Of a DNA stretch of 64,000 nucleotides, positions 26,369 to 38,975 are shown piece after piece. The notes beneath the pieces were generated by a model. That model was not told the origin of the DNA. It ran no database searches and saw only the letters and a list, made by a program, of their open reading frames with translations. The number at the start of each line of letters is the position of its first letter. The first letter of the stretch is position 1. This DNA comes from Dipteronia dyeriana (lineage: Eukaryota > Streptophyta > Magnoliopsida > Sapindales > Sapindaceae): contig CM065303.1 of NCBI GenBank assembly GCA_032871835.1, positions 23,376,001 to 23,440,000 of the forward strand, given 5' to 3'. The position numbers were made by a program, and so were the translations under genes.

Positions 26369-26412
<44 letters not shown>

Positions 26413-28535
26413 AAATAAATAAATATTATTTAAGAATTATTAAATTTTAAAAAAATATTTCATCATCATCGTCCACATTCAACCAATACCACACCAAGAA
26501 ACCCAGAACACCCGGCCAAAAACCCACATTCATCATCATCATCAAACAAAAACACAAAGAATACCCACCCAAAAACCCAGAACGCCCAGAAACAGTCATC
26601 AGTACCACACCAACACCCATGAACAACCTCCAAACCACCATAAAACACAACCGAGATTCCAGAAATCTACTTTCAAAAATTCATGTCACTAATCCAGAAA
26701 TTCACATCACTAACACCAAACAAAACCTATAACCCATAAATCTACTTTCAAAAAATAAAAACGAACCCACAAATCCAGAAATTCACATCTCTCTCACTTT
26801 CTCATACACACATCTAGGTTTGACCCATAATATTTTGCAGCCACCATCAGCCTCCTTCAATCAAACCATAATTGGGTTCCTCACCACCATCTGCCACCAC
26901 ATCAAACTCACAAATCACACAAAACCCCCAAATTCGCAAATCACACAAAACCCTCAAATCCACGAATCAAACATCATCTTTTGAATTGAACCCATAACCA
27001 CCACCAAAAAAAAATCAATCTACCACCAAATCTAACCCAGAACACCACCAAATCAAACCTAGTACAACTGTCAAAAACAAATCGAACTGTTAGAGATTTT
27101 GGATAGATGATCGCAGAATCGTCTTGCCTAATATATGCTCATACCTTATAGCAATTAATAACGTAAATAGCAGAAAAAAATAGATGAGATAAAATAAACC
27201 AATCACAATACAAGATATACGTGGAAAACCCAAATCGGGTAAAAAACCACAGGCTGTCAGGATGACAGAGAAAATTCCACTATATGATATATTGTTACAA
27301 CCATTTATTCTAGGATTCTCTCTCACATTCAAACCCTAAGCCACGCTCACAAGATCCTCACCCAGAACCCCACAATATCCCCTAGGTCTCCCTGAATATC
27401 ACCCACGGATCTCTAACTTGATCCACTGATATTCCCTTTGATCCCTCCCCTGATATTCCCACAGGTCTCTCACCCGAATCTCTCCACTCTCTGATGTTAC
27501 ATGGTGTTCTTTTTGCTCCACACAAAATAACCTAGATACAATGTCTATTTATACTAGTTACAGGGAGTTTAACATAAGAGAAAATCCTACTCCTAAACGT
27601 ACAAGAATTGCTTGTTCCATATAAATACTATTTCCTATTTATGACAAGTCTTCTTGTTTAAAGAAATCATTTTCTTTTAAGTACATGACTTTCCTAATCT
27701 GATTAGCACAAGAACTTCCATAAGAAAACACATTTCCTATTTTCATCTGTTCTTTCAGTCTTCAAGCCTCCCTCAAACTCTGTCTTCAACTTTCAAACGT
27801 TATCCCACGTCTCTAGGAAGCTCCACATCAGTTGAGTATTGTTTGGTTAACATTGGGTTCACTTGAGAATACGAGTCAAAACCTAACACAAACCACCACC
27901 TGAAATCCAAAAAACCACCAAATCCAAAAACAAACCCATCAGCCACCAAACCCAGAACCGCCACCAGCCACCAGCCACCCAACCCTAAGAATCCAGCCCC
28001 TCAAACCCATGAATCATCCATCGAGTAGTTGAAATCGAGTGAGAGTGAGAGAGTGAGAGAGTGAGAGAGAGAGAGAGATGAGATCGAGACACTAACCCAA
28101 CCATCGAGATCGAGAGTGAGATGCGATCGAGATCAAGAGAGGGAAATTGTTCCTTGATTTGGGATTCTTGAATTGAAGAAGAAATGAACTGGTGAGATTT
28201 TTAGTTTTGAGAGAAAATGAAGAAGATAAGAACGCCGAATTTCTGTACTTGTTTTTTTTTAATATATATATATTTGTTCTTTAATTTTTTGTTTATATAT
28301 ATATATATATTAAATGCTTTATTTTATTTTATTTTATTTAAAAAAAAAATAGTTAGGGTTAAAAACATCATTTTACCTCTTCTGTAACATTTGACTGTTA
28401 AAAGTTTGGTCAAATGGACCAATTTGACGTATTTTTGACAAGTGAGGGACCAAGGGTTTAAAAAAACAAACACACTTAAAAAGTTGAGTTTTCACAAAAA
28501 CTTAAGGACTAAAATGATAATATCCCTTATAATTA
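26139..28535. mobile_element. Mutator-like non-autonomous element with 9-bp target duplication
   Basis: Identical 9-mers TTATAATTA at 26,139-26,147 and 28,527-28,535 flank the element body 26,148-28,526. The ends form long inverted repeats of about 150 bp. The left end reads AGGGTGTTATCAATTTAGTC and continues with CCCTTGGTCCCTCACTT; the right end, on the other strand, reads GGGATATTATCATTTTAGTC and continues with CCCTTGGTCCCTCACTTGTC. A 9-bp duplication with long TIRs is the signature of Mutator-like elements. No transposase is visible. The interior (26,460-28,080) is very poor in G on the plus strand, is rich in CCACC, AACCC and ATCATC words, and hosts a nested solo LTR. Confidence 0.8.
27088..27888. 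mobile_element. Solo LTR nested in the Mutator-like element
   Basis: The segment begins TGTTAGAGATTTTGG and ends AAACCTAACA, giving a perfect 6-bp TGTTAG/CTAACA terminal inverted repeat. The flanking 5-mers are CGAAC at the left and CAAAC at the right, one transition apart, consistent with a target duplication that has picked up one change. The 801-bp length and the sharp change in composition against the C/A-rich host element support an LTR. No internal retroelement region is present, so it is a solo LTR or a small terminal-repeat derivative. Confidence 0.65.
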
Positions 28536-29137
28536 TTTTAAGTAATGCTACTTTTTTCAAATCTGGTGTCCAAATGATATGGTAACACTCTAATTCATTC
28601 ATTTAAATCATGTAAATCTACTATAATTAAAATTAAAATTATAGTCATTTGAACACTAGATTTAGATAAAGTAGTATTACTGAATTATTTTACCTATATG
28701 ACATCGATTGATTAAGAAAAAGTTATGTAAAATTAAGGAATAATTGAATCCAAATCCTCCCAAATCAAGCTTCATATAAATATTTATAGCACATAAAACA
28801 TCTTCTACATTTCTACAACATTATATTTTTACAAATCTCTACATAAACGTGCGGATACAATAACTTAGCATGAACCTAACCTTCTCATGTATGTATCAAC
28901 CTAACAGTAAAAACTGAAAAACAGACGCCCAAAAAACTACGGAGACAAAAAAAAACACACGTGCCAATCGTGTCACTACAGTCCAGACCAGACTACGAGC
29001 TCAACAGCCTTAACATTCCTCAGTAGTTGTCTTGTGTTTGTGTTCTAAAACAAGAAACCAAATTGAAAAAATTAATAATAAAAGAATCTCCAATTCTTCA
29101 GAGAGACACAGACACTCAATACAAAAATCTGAAAATA
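28536..29137. other. Upstream region of the acetyltransferase gene
   Basis: AT-rich sequence followed by the probable promoter and 5' UTR of the acetyltransferase gene. A TATAAATATTTATAG word lies at about 28,777-28,791, some 350 bp before the ATG. Whether it is the TATA box is unclear. No other gene is seen. Confidence 0.45.
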
Positions 29138-31461
29138 ATGCGAAGCATACCATTAGGAGCCTCTCCTCTATCTATTAACAATCTTAATTTCTTATCTTTT
29201 TCTTCTTCTTCTTCCAGCTCTCGGGTGTCCCTCAATTCTCATCATCCATCTTCTCTCTCCAAGTTGGGTACTTTTCGTTTCCTTCACTTAACCCCACTTT
29301 ATATTTTCTTTAATTTTAAAATTTTTGTATTTGATTTCCTGTTTTGGACTTTTTTTAAGCATAATTTGTTAGTCTGGATCCAGTATTTCATGTGTTTACA
29401 TTATGTTTTATGTTTGTTTACTGGTACATTAGAAAACATGTAGATAGATTCAATAATTCACTGAAGAAATTCATGTACCACTATAAGCTGAGTTTGTCAC
29501 TTTGTTGATCTAAAGTCAATCTCTATTAAGGCCTTGTGTGTGTGTGTGTTTTGATGTAAAGATGTTTTTTTTTTAAAATATCTATTTAGATCTTGAAACA
29601 TTTAATTGGAAATTTTACAACTCATAGTTTTTCTAGTAATTGATTGTAAACGTTTAATTGGCTACTATTATGAACAACCCATTTGAGCTTCAAAAATGGA
29701 AACTTGCCAAAAATATAAAGGAATGGAATCTTTGTTTTCATAGTTTTTCTAGTAACTAATTGAAAACATTTAATTTGCTACTTTTATGAACAACCCATCT
29801 GACCTTCAAAATAGAAACTTGCCAAAAATATAAAGAAATGGGATCTTCGATATTTTCGGTTAAGTGTAACTTTTTTGTCTCTGTGGGTTATGAGTGATGT
29901 TTTGAATGATATTGGAGTGTAGGAGCATGCAGAGCAAGTCAAGTGGTCGAACTATTTCCAACTGTGTCTCCCGAGATTGTTGTTCGGGAGGCAAGGTTAG
30001 AGGATTGTTGGGAAGTGGCTGAGACTCATTGTTGCTGCTTCTTCCCTGAGTACACCTTTCCGCTAGATTTAATGCTACGGGTAGACAGGTTGCTGGCAAT
30101 GCTAGCAGGATTCTCTGGGCAATATGGTCTTAAGAGAACCTGTTTGGTTGCTGTAATTGGTAGCTCTGTTGATGAAACCTTCTTTTTGGGAAGTGAAGAT
30201 ATCAAAATTGGAGGTTTTAATGGAAAATTCAGTCTCAATAGAGGATATGTTGCTGGGATATTAACGGTGGATACTTTGGCTGATTTTCTTCCGAGAAAAG
30301 GACCTCTTCGGCAGAGAAGGTGAGTTGAATATCTACTCTCGGGCAAGTTTAATCTTGTTTAAAGAAGTAGCTTGAAAGAAAATGCAAATTTCATTAGAAC
30401 ATGATTTTTGTGCTGTCCATCCTAGCCAGAGAAAATGATGTTTTATAAGTACCGATTCTTTTATTGTTTTAACAAGGTCATTCATACTTCTGGCAGATTA
30501 TTTCCAGGAAATCTGATTCATTTGATTATTATATTAGTTTAGTTATGCTGAAGCATCAGGCCACAGGAGGAAATAACTTCACTTTCGGTTATTAGAAAAA
30601 TTGCACGAAGTTTGTTTTGTTTCCGAGTTGTTACTGTTCTCTTGATGGTTATCAGTTCCAGCTTTAACTAGTTGTTGATGTCCATCTTACCTGCAGTAGA
30701 ATAGTTGATTCTTCAGTTGTATGGCTTGATGAATTGCTGCTATCATCTACCTCTCATATCAAAGATATGCTAATTATGTGTAACTTCACTGTCAAAGATA
30801 ATATGTTACTTAATGTTCCTTATGTGTTGGTTTTAGCATATCTGTTTTCTTGATGTGTTCCTGCTTCATTTTATTTGCCCGCAACCATTCGCCTGCTACC
30901 GTCTCCTCTCTTTTTATTCCAGACGTGTGTTTGAAATATGCCTCTGATGCATTTAACATTTGTTAATCTTGTTCCACACAAGATCTTAATATATTCAAGA
31001 CCTTAATTTGAATCTTTTGAGGAATTGTTACACATGGCTGTCAAATTCTTTGTTGTTTGCATTTGTGCTCCCTATTACTGCTTTCTTCTATCCCTGCGTT
31101 CATTGAATCTAAGTTGCTTTTGGTTTCCATCTTTTTTACCTTACAAATGAGGCATTAATATTTCCATCACAGGACAGGAATTGCATACATATCCAATGTT
31201 GCAGTCCGGGAAAGATTTCGACGGAAGGGAATAGCTAAAAGGCTCATAGCAAAGGCAGAGGCTCACGCCAGGAGCTGGGGATGCCGCACAATTGCGTTGC
31301 ATTGCGATTTGAATAACCCCGGCGCTACAAAGCTATACAAAGGGCAGGGTTTCAAATCTATTAAGGTTCCAGAAGGAGCAAACTGGCCGAAGCCAAAGAC
31401 CGCTCCGGATATCAGGTTCAATTTCATGATGAAGCTTCTTAACAACTCAACCACTGCTTAG
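29138..31461 (+). CDS. GNAT-family N-acetyltransferase, probably plastid-targeted, 3 exons
   Basis: Transfers an acetyl group from acetyl-CoA to an amino group on a protein or small molecule. Exons: 29138-29267, 29923-30319, 31173-31461. Introns are GT-AG, the sum is 816 nt, giving 271 residues. The first 43 residues are rich in Ser and poor in acidic residues (SFSSSSSSSRVS), typical of a plastid transit peptide. The domain starts near residue 55 with IVVREARLEDCWEVAE. The acetyl-CoA loop is RRKGIA at 192-197 inside VAVRERFRRKGIAKRL, and the terminal strand region has NPGATKLYKGQGF. This matches plant plastid GNAT proteins of the Arabidopsis GNAT4/GNAT7 type, some of which acetylate both protein N-termini and lysines (known for the family). 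The exact orthologue is not settled. The start is the ATG at 29,138, which opens the transit peptide. The gene faces the mutase gene tail to tail. Confidence 0.9.
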
Positions 31462-32555
31462 TTTTAGTAGGAACAGGCAAAGTATTATTTTAGGAAAAAC
31501 GAAAATGAAAGAATGAAAAATGTAGGAATTTGAACTATAGCTTGTGTATAGATTGTCAATCGATGGGATCAGCTGCAGATCTATATCACTGTAGTTTTTC
31601 CCCATATTGTGTATGTTGTGCCAATTACTCCTGTATGTATGATTTAACTCTTCTGTAAAAAAGCTTCTGCTACTTAGATTTTGAAAGATTAATTTCAAGT
31701 TTGCTTAGCGATGCCTAACAATCTAACATCAATTGCTTGGCTTATGCAGCACCCTTGCCTTCTTGTTTCTTATCAAGTCCTTGTTAGGTGTTGCTGTGTC
31801 GGTGTATGTTAAAACTTAAAACTAGCATAGACCCGAGTTTGATGCTATGTCATGTCAATTACCACCGAACCCAAAAGTTTACACTATCGGGCAAATGCTA
31901 AAACAATGATAACACTGTACTCAAACAGTTAATACTATCAAAACCCAACTCACATTCTGGATTCTTTAAGGGGGAAAGAGAGGGCTTTGATTTTAAGTAT
32001 TCAATCTCAGCATGATGTAAGTGGTCAAGAAACTGGGTTTAGATTGGTTTCCTGACTTGCATCGAATCCGGTTCGATGGAGACCTTCACAAGCTAAGCTG
32101 GTTTATAATATAGTGGACGCCAGAGTAGAACAGAGTCTAATTCTAAAAACTTTTGGCATCTATTTTTCTTATACAAAATGAATCTAGCACAAATTTCGAG
32201 TTGTTTTGCACTTCCATGCTACTGCAATAACACAAACAAGATGCTCAGTAAAGCTAGAGTCTACACGAACCAAATCTGCATTGTATTGTTACAGAAAGTA
32301 GACATCGCTCTAGGCTCCAGCATGGGGAACGTTGTTTGGAATTGTACGTTATTCATCTCTGTGAAAATTTAAAAATATTACTGTTACCTAATTTACAGAT
32401 ATATGATGCTGTTCTGGTCTTACTGGCAAATTACAAGATTTCTGCTGCTTTTCCTTGAGCTCCAAAATACCCGAAGACATCAGACACTGTGGAAGTGAGG
32501 TATCCATATGAAACATACTACAATGGAAACTAAGGGTACTCATTGAGAAATGAAC
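31462..32555. other. Convergent intergenic region
   Basis: Holds the 3' UTRs of the acetyltransferase gene (+) and the mutase gene (-). No third gene, element end or RNA gene was recognised. Confidence 0.6.
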
Positions 32556-35500
32556 TTAGGATAATTGCACGAATTTGTCCAATGCAGATGTGTCCAAAGC
32601 TTGGAATTCCTTCACAGCTGCGGCCACAGTGAGTCCGAGTTTCACAGCATCTTCATGGCTTGGTGCCTACAGTGTTCATAATTTAAGTTGGTTGCATTTT
32701 TACCAATTATTATAATTGTTTTGTAAATGCTGAATAATAATCTTTACCTCAATGTTAAGGGGAAGAACGGGATCGTGAAGAGAGAGTCTAAGAAGGAACC
32801 ACCCATCAAAGCCAGAAACTCTAACCTGTTTAACAGAAGAATTTAGAAAAGAAAAAATCAGATATATCGGAATTTAAAGCAATTAAAAGCGGTCAATTTG
32901 TTGGATATATAGCACTCGATACTGCAATAGTTATTGCTTTTAAATTCAAATGTAATCTACAACATATAGATTCTAAGATCAAGTAATACGTACCCCTTCA
33001 AAGTTAACTGGCGCTTTCTGAAGCTTCGGATCTGAATCTGTACGGTTTTCCAAGTGTTTCAGCACTGCCTCTCCATAATCGCGGAAAGATCTGCAGATTC
33101 TTAATTATCAGTTACAGCAATAATACAAGCACACCACCCCTGCAATCGACAAACATATCAGCAACATACCCTCCTTTAAGATCTGGATGATCTTGATTGA
33201 TTTTCAATCTCATTTCTATAGCGACTGCTGGTTCTTCCAGACCCTCAACAAGATCAGTCAAAACTTTGCTACCACCACCTAATCCAGCAGCTCTGGCTGA
33301 AGCAAGTTTATTCAAGATTTTGACCTGCATTTAGAGCCATGTAAAGGAGAATCAGTTTAAATTGAAGAACACTGTACAAATGGACAAATTTGCCGTTGTT
33401 GTATCAATTCTTTGACTATTTATGAACAATGCCTGACTAATGTACTAAAAGAAGCTGAATCGCGGTGTTAATCTTTGAGCATACCATGAGATATGCTCCA
33501 TCATCAAGCCAGTGATTCTCCTTGAGAGCTCCATGACCACTGGTTTCAATAGCCAAATGTGACTCCTCTCCAACAGAGTTCTGTCAGCATTTCCATTAGT
33601 TTAGTTTCAAATATTACACAACGAAATGAAATGCTTAAAAGACTACATGACCAGACTGTACAGGTTATCAGCTCCGTGATGTTAAATATCAAATTACGCA
33701 TGACAAGAGAGCTTAATGTCAACAGGGGAGTTGGGTTGCTTAGTTACAGAGATAACTTAGATTTCAAAGTAAACAGTCTCAAACTAATAAAATCCCTGCC
33801 TCTGCCCCTCTCTTTGTTGTTCACAGATCAAATCAGGTCAAGTCTTAGTTTTTTCAAGTTTACCTTTTATTAATAACATCAACTAGGAAAAAAATAGATA
33901 AATAAATAAATCAGCTAAGCCTGATTTACGTACTCATCAATATAAGAAAATGAAAAATAGAAGCTAAGGCAGGCACACCGTTGCGAACTACTACTTGAAG
34001 TATTTGCACAAAATCCATTACTGTCAGCTAGTAACCTAGTATTTCACTTATCAATGGATCATGTGACCATGACCAGCACAAAATATGTGGATAGAAATAA
34101 ATTGCCCAGAATTATAGTGGGTGCCACATTGTTACTGTTTATCCTATATTTCCATCTAATTCTAAGCACTCACAGATCAAGCACTGATCCAATCTATCCT
34201 TATATAGTTCCTAACTAACGTAAATATTTGTAACGCTCTATTAGTAAAAATTAGATAATTCCAAAATCGATCTTACCAAACGAATAGCTTCATCAATGAC
34301 ATTTTTATAGCCTCTTTTGAACCGATGATGCTTTCCCCCTAAAAACAATTACAAGTTATTAGCTCATGGAATGTATAAACTATATATCCTAAAAACAATT
34401 ACAAGTTATTAGCTCATGGAATGTATAAACTATATATCATGCTATCTCAGATCTCAGTTATCACCATACCAAGTTTCTTTTCAATAAACGTTGTCAACCC
34501 ATCTGAAGTTACACTGTCTGTAACAATTGTTGTACCTGGATGCTAAAGAAAAGAACAAAAATGGACAAAATAGAGATTGAGAAAATTTCCAATATCTAGA
34601 AACAAAAAACCTGAATGATTTAGATAGATCTTACTTCTTCAAGAACAATGGCAGACATCAGGGCAATTAATCGATTCCGGTTAAATTCACGACCAGTTGA
34701 ATCCACAGCAGCAGATCTTTAAAAAGATTAAATCAATAACCAAAGTTTAAACATATTCAGACTTAAAAAAAAAAAAGGCAGCAAGAACCATCACCTGTCA
34801 ACATCAGTATCAAAGATGATACCCAAATCCGTCTTGTTACTGAGGACCGCCTGAGTGATAGCTTTCATTGCTGCCTTATCCTCCGGATTGGGAATATGAT
34901 TTGGGAACAAACCTGATGCCATGACATACGTCATTCAAAATATTCCACTAACAAAACATGATTAGGATTTCAAGAATGACATATTACCATCTGGCTCCAA
35001 GAACTGACTACCCAAGGTTATAGCACCCAGAGGCTCGAGAACCTTGGCCTGAAAAAACCATTGAAAATAATCCAAAAAAAAAAAATTTGAAATAAGAAAC
35101 TTAAATCAAATGGGGACGCAATGCAACATCAACAATCTAGACAAGTATGAAATAGTGAAGTACTTATTGAGGATATCATGCATTCACTAAACTTTTAATA
35201 TAATCAGAAAACCTATCACTAATTCACCATAATTGAATATTTCTATCTTCAACTAAGATTGCAAATGAAACTTACTGCAAAAAAGCCCCCAGCTCCATTT
35301 CCTGCATCAACAACAATATGGAATCCCTCCAATGGCTTCTCTAAGAGTTGATAGCACCAAACAAGAATTAGCAAAATATATAAATTAAAAACCTAAGAGG
35401 AGAAAAGATCAAAAGAAGAATTTTACAACAGATGATAACATATACAAAACCGAAACAGATGCCAGACACAAACAATAAAGCCAGTTCAGCTTTGACATCA

Positions 35501-38500
35501 TGAAAGAGATTGATGTTAATAGACAACTAAAGTTCCACCTTAACTGAACATTTTAGGAAGCTAATTACCTATATCCCCTGCAGCTTTGCGAACTGCCTTT
35601 ACAAGATTAGAGGTATAAACAGTCATGTAATCAACTCTCTTAACTGAGATGGAAGCTATCTTCTCTGAATTCATTAAGGCTTCAACCGTAAATTTTTTGT
35701 ATATATCTGCAGCGCGTTCCAAGATGTCTTTGATATCAGGCTTCCCAAGGCCTCCAGCATATGTGAAGAATTTGAACCCATTTCTGTTGAAAGGCAGATG
35801 ACTAGCTGCTCAGAAGGTTGAAGACTTCATTAAGTGAATTGAAACAATATTTTTCATAACATCCAAAAGCAAACAGATGTATTTACAACTTCATCCAAAT
35901 AAACCGTCTTGGGATTTTCAGGCATATGTAAAACTTATAATTTGTACCTGTAATCATAATACCCCCATCCACGGGGCATAAAAAGGCATCATCTTCGGTG
36001 AGTGTGCTATTAAACATTGCTGGTGTAGATGCTAAACTACAAAAAGGCAAATTACATCAATCAAGATGACCATTTATCCCAGCAAAAGATAAATTGTCCA
36101 CTTACAACTTAGATCAGTTTGATTCAGAACCGGTTTAAACCAATTATGCAAAACCAGCATGACTCAACAGAACATCATGAGTTTCAACTAATGAGTTAAA
36201 ACACTCAACAATTCAGTCAGAAACCGTCACTAGGCCATAAGCTAGACATGGCTAGGCCCATTGACATTGCTTAACAAATTCCCAAGCACAAAAAGCCAAT
36301 CAAGCTGAGATTAGCGGAAAATGTAAGGAATCAACATAAACATTAGAAAAACAAGACCTACCCATATTGAATGACATCCAGACCTGCCCCAACAAGGCCT
36401 CGTGAAACGGCATCCTGGAAGTTAAATCATTAAATTCTGAGCAAAAACAGAGATTAATACACAATATGTTTCCTAAAGACAATTGCAACCAATACTTGGG
36501 AATGTGCTTAAAGAAGATTCTTCAAAAGATAAGTTCAGCATCAAAACAAGAGAAGAACATGAAGAAGAAGACATAATAGTAAGAGGATTAAGCATTCTCT
36601 AACCCAAATAAGGGGAAAAAACAATAAGCTTAAAGAATAACACAGCCAGAGAATCTTACTTTAGTATTGTTTGTGTTAGAGTGATTAAATAATATTTTTT
36701 GAGATCATACCTACTAATTTAAGCTTTTTATCATACTCAATTTTATTAGATCATGAGTTCAAATCCTCTCACATGATTTTATGTATAAGTAATATATGTT
36801 ATCTAAATTTGTTTCTATTGTTTTTTATTTAAGCTGAAATCCCTATACATGATTAGTCCCATGCACCATTGAGCGTGTGCTAATGAAACTATCCAAGTGC
36901 ATGTCATGATGCAAATAGCACTAGAAATAAACAGACACTAAGGAATACCTGTAATGTTTGTGCAGATATCCGAGAATCATGGCCGATGGAGACTTTCAGA
37001 CGTTGGGATCCATCGGCCTTCTTCTTTTCCTGTAACCATAGAGCAAAGCCAGCAGCAATTGCTTCTGTAACTGGTTCAGTGAGGCTAATAGGTTCTCCCT
37101 CAACACCAGCAACAGCTACACCACGAATATCACTGCATGCTCATTAAGTAATGGACAGAAACATATATGATCAACATAGCATGGCAATTAACCGGATAAA
37201 GCTAAGTATAAGATAACAAGATTTTAAATGTCAAACCCTTAACTATTGAAGACTATTTCCTAAAATGTCAACTTGAAAACAAGTAAATACATTTAGTAAT
37301 GATGTCTGTTGAACCTTGAATTTTTCCCTGAATATGTTCTTATATTTTTTAAAATTACTGTCTGGGCAAATAATTAAGTTTAGACCCAAGATCTTCTTTT
37401 CATACAGATGCTTCTCTACAATCAATAACTAATACATAATCATCCTCCACAAAATGACATATAGCACCATTAGATTTAAGAGAAAAGAAAACATAGAAGC
37501 ATGCTAAAGACTAAAGAGGATGGATTCTACAATCTACACCTGCCATTTTGAAGCTTAAGAAAGTCGGCTTTGTCAAGAGCTGGTACTGCAACGGTTGATG
37601 ATGCAGCTGCAACCAAAAAAAAATGAAATACATAATCAGCAAAGATGAAAAAATTGTAAAATTGTCAAACATTGCTAGATAACAAATAAATGTTGTCAAT
37701 ACCATCCTGCAAACAAGTTTTTTTCTCAATGACACAGCATCGATGCTTAAAATACGGATACAATTGGATGGATATTAATGATGGAAGATTATTAAAAACT
37801 CATTTTTAGGGTTCAAAATGCAACTGTTGCATTTGATATCAACCTGGATAGTGAGAGTCTAGAACGGACCGTTGCAGTAAACAGTTGCTCGGTCAACAAA
37901 ACCACTCTGGTATTTGGACAAGGTGCGGATTTGCATGGAAGAAATGCTAGTCCATGCCAACTTCCCTCCTTGAAAGGGAAGCAAATTGCACATATAAGGG
38001 GCACAAAAGTCCCTTAGATATGGGATCCCGACCTGCCTATTTTGTTGGTAAGTCTGTGCTATAAATACATTTTGAACAACCTTCCCTGACATTGCTGCAT
38101 CAGAATTTACAATTTTATCAGATCCAACGCTGCGTAAACGCTTAAAACGAACTCTTAGAAGTTAGAATTACTCATAATACATCACTTTTATTCTGATATT
38201 GCTTGAAATTTGACCATCAATTCCAGATTTCATTATTGATTATACTACAATTAATGCTACTATTTTTCAGTCTCTTAGCTACAAAAATGTTCCGTTGACT
38301 GATACTAATACTACCAAGCACTAATGTTCTATGTTTATAGAATTGAATCATAAAAGGATAAAAGCAAGCAACAGCAAAAGTACTGGCTCCTACTGTAAGC
38401 AAAAACCGAAGAATCAGCAAAACAGGCAACATTTCTCGGCAATTTCAGATACGAACAAATTCGATAGATAGATTTAAATTCACAAATACTCTAAGTTCGA

Positions 38501-38638
38501 TAAATCTAAAACAAAATTAAGTGACTAATTTGTCAAGAGGCGATAATTTGATAATATTAAAAAATTGAAAAAACAATGTAAAGCTACATAAAAATTGAAA
38601 GATGAATAAGGAAATGGAATCAGCATATCACCTGACAT
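32556..38638 (-). CDS. Phosphohexomutase family protein (phosphoglucosamine/phosphoglucomutase-like), 18 exons
   Basis: Exons: 38638-38632, 38094-37870, 37606-37540, 37132-36949, 36414-36362, 36036-35948, 35805-35569, 35340-35276, 35048-34988, 34912-34795, 34716-34635, 34542-34470, 34338-34277, 33580-33485, 33324-33170, 33090-32994, 32825-32748, 32666-32556. The sum is 1,860 nt, giving 619 residues with no internal stop. After an N-terminal extension of about 90 residues come LQNGSDIRGVA, the catalytic serine loop ITASHLPFNRNG (S210), the metal loop DTDVDR (D364, D366, D368), and the sugar loop ETSGHG (454-457). The last domain has RVSGFDGW where classical enzymes have R-x-SGTEP. Such enzymes move phosphate between carbons of a hexose. 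Plant relatives are annotated as phosphoglucosamine mutase family; the true substrate is not known to me. The first ATG lies in an exon with only seven coding bases; ATG 38,092 is an in-frame alternative. Confidence 0.92.
34338..34440 (-). repeat. 50-bp tandem duplication at the acceptor of mutase intron 12
   Basis: The 50 bases 34,341-34,390 recur exactly, apart from the last two bases, at 34,391-34,440. On the gene's strand the unit ends GTTTTTAGG, which is the 3' splice site of the intron before exon 13. A second complete acceptor-like TTTTTAG therefore lies 50 nt upstream of the one that keeps the frame. Confidence 0.95.
36660..36900. other. AT-rich insert-like stretch in mutase intron 4
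   Basis: A block of TTTTAT, AGATCAT and CATGATT words, unlike the surrounding intron, that may be a small decayed element. No element ends are clear. It does not touch the flanking exons. Confidence 0.25.
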
Positions 38639-38763
38639 TTTTTTTTTGTTAGGAAGATTGAAAGAGCAACAGAGAGAGAGAGGGACGGAGAAATTGATAC
38701 AACACTTTTTTTTTCCTTTTTTTTTTAACACTTCGCAAGAGAGTAGAAGAGTAGGGGAAGTAA

Positions 38764-38781
38764 TTTTATATGCAACACGTG
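38764..38781 (-). promoter_or_regulatory. TATA box and G-box of the mutase gene
   Basis: On the minus strand a CACGTG G-box (38,781-38,776) is followed by CATATAAAA (38,772-38,764). The TATA box is about 125 bp before the first ATG, leaving room for a leader of about 100 nt rich in CTCTCT. This is a plausible core promoter for the mutase gene. Confidence 0.55.
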
Positions 38782-38975
38782 GCTGCGGTGTAGCAGAATT
38801 ATAAATTAATATTCCGTAAATTAATAATTTTTTTATATAATAATTTTTTTGGTCTTGATTAGGGATTTAGGGCAAAGAGAATTTCATTTAAAATTTGAAA
38901 TTAAATTAGGACATTGTTAGTTGAACGAGAATCGTCTACGGCCATGCCAAATATACCTATGCCATATCATCCAAA

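Noticed and set aside
26447..26650. Gly/Trp/Phe/Val-rich minus-strand frames in the Mutator-like element
   Set aside because: They are low-complexity products of a G-poor/C-rich strand and have no domain.
37813..38004. Alternative minus-strand frame over mutase exon 2
   Set aside because: The other frame (from 38,092) joins the next exon in phase and gives a continuous protein, so this one is a shadow.
38090..38092. ATG at 38,092 as the sole start of the mutase
   Set aside because: Possible, but an ATG in the upstream exon is in frame across a clean GTGATA...GCAG intron and would be met first by the ribosome. Kept as an alternative only.
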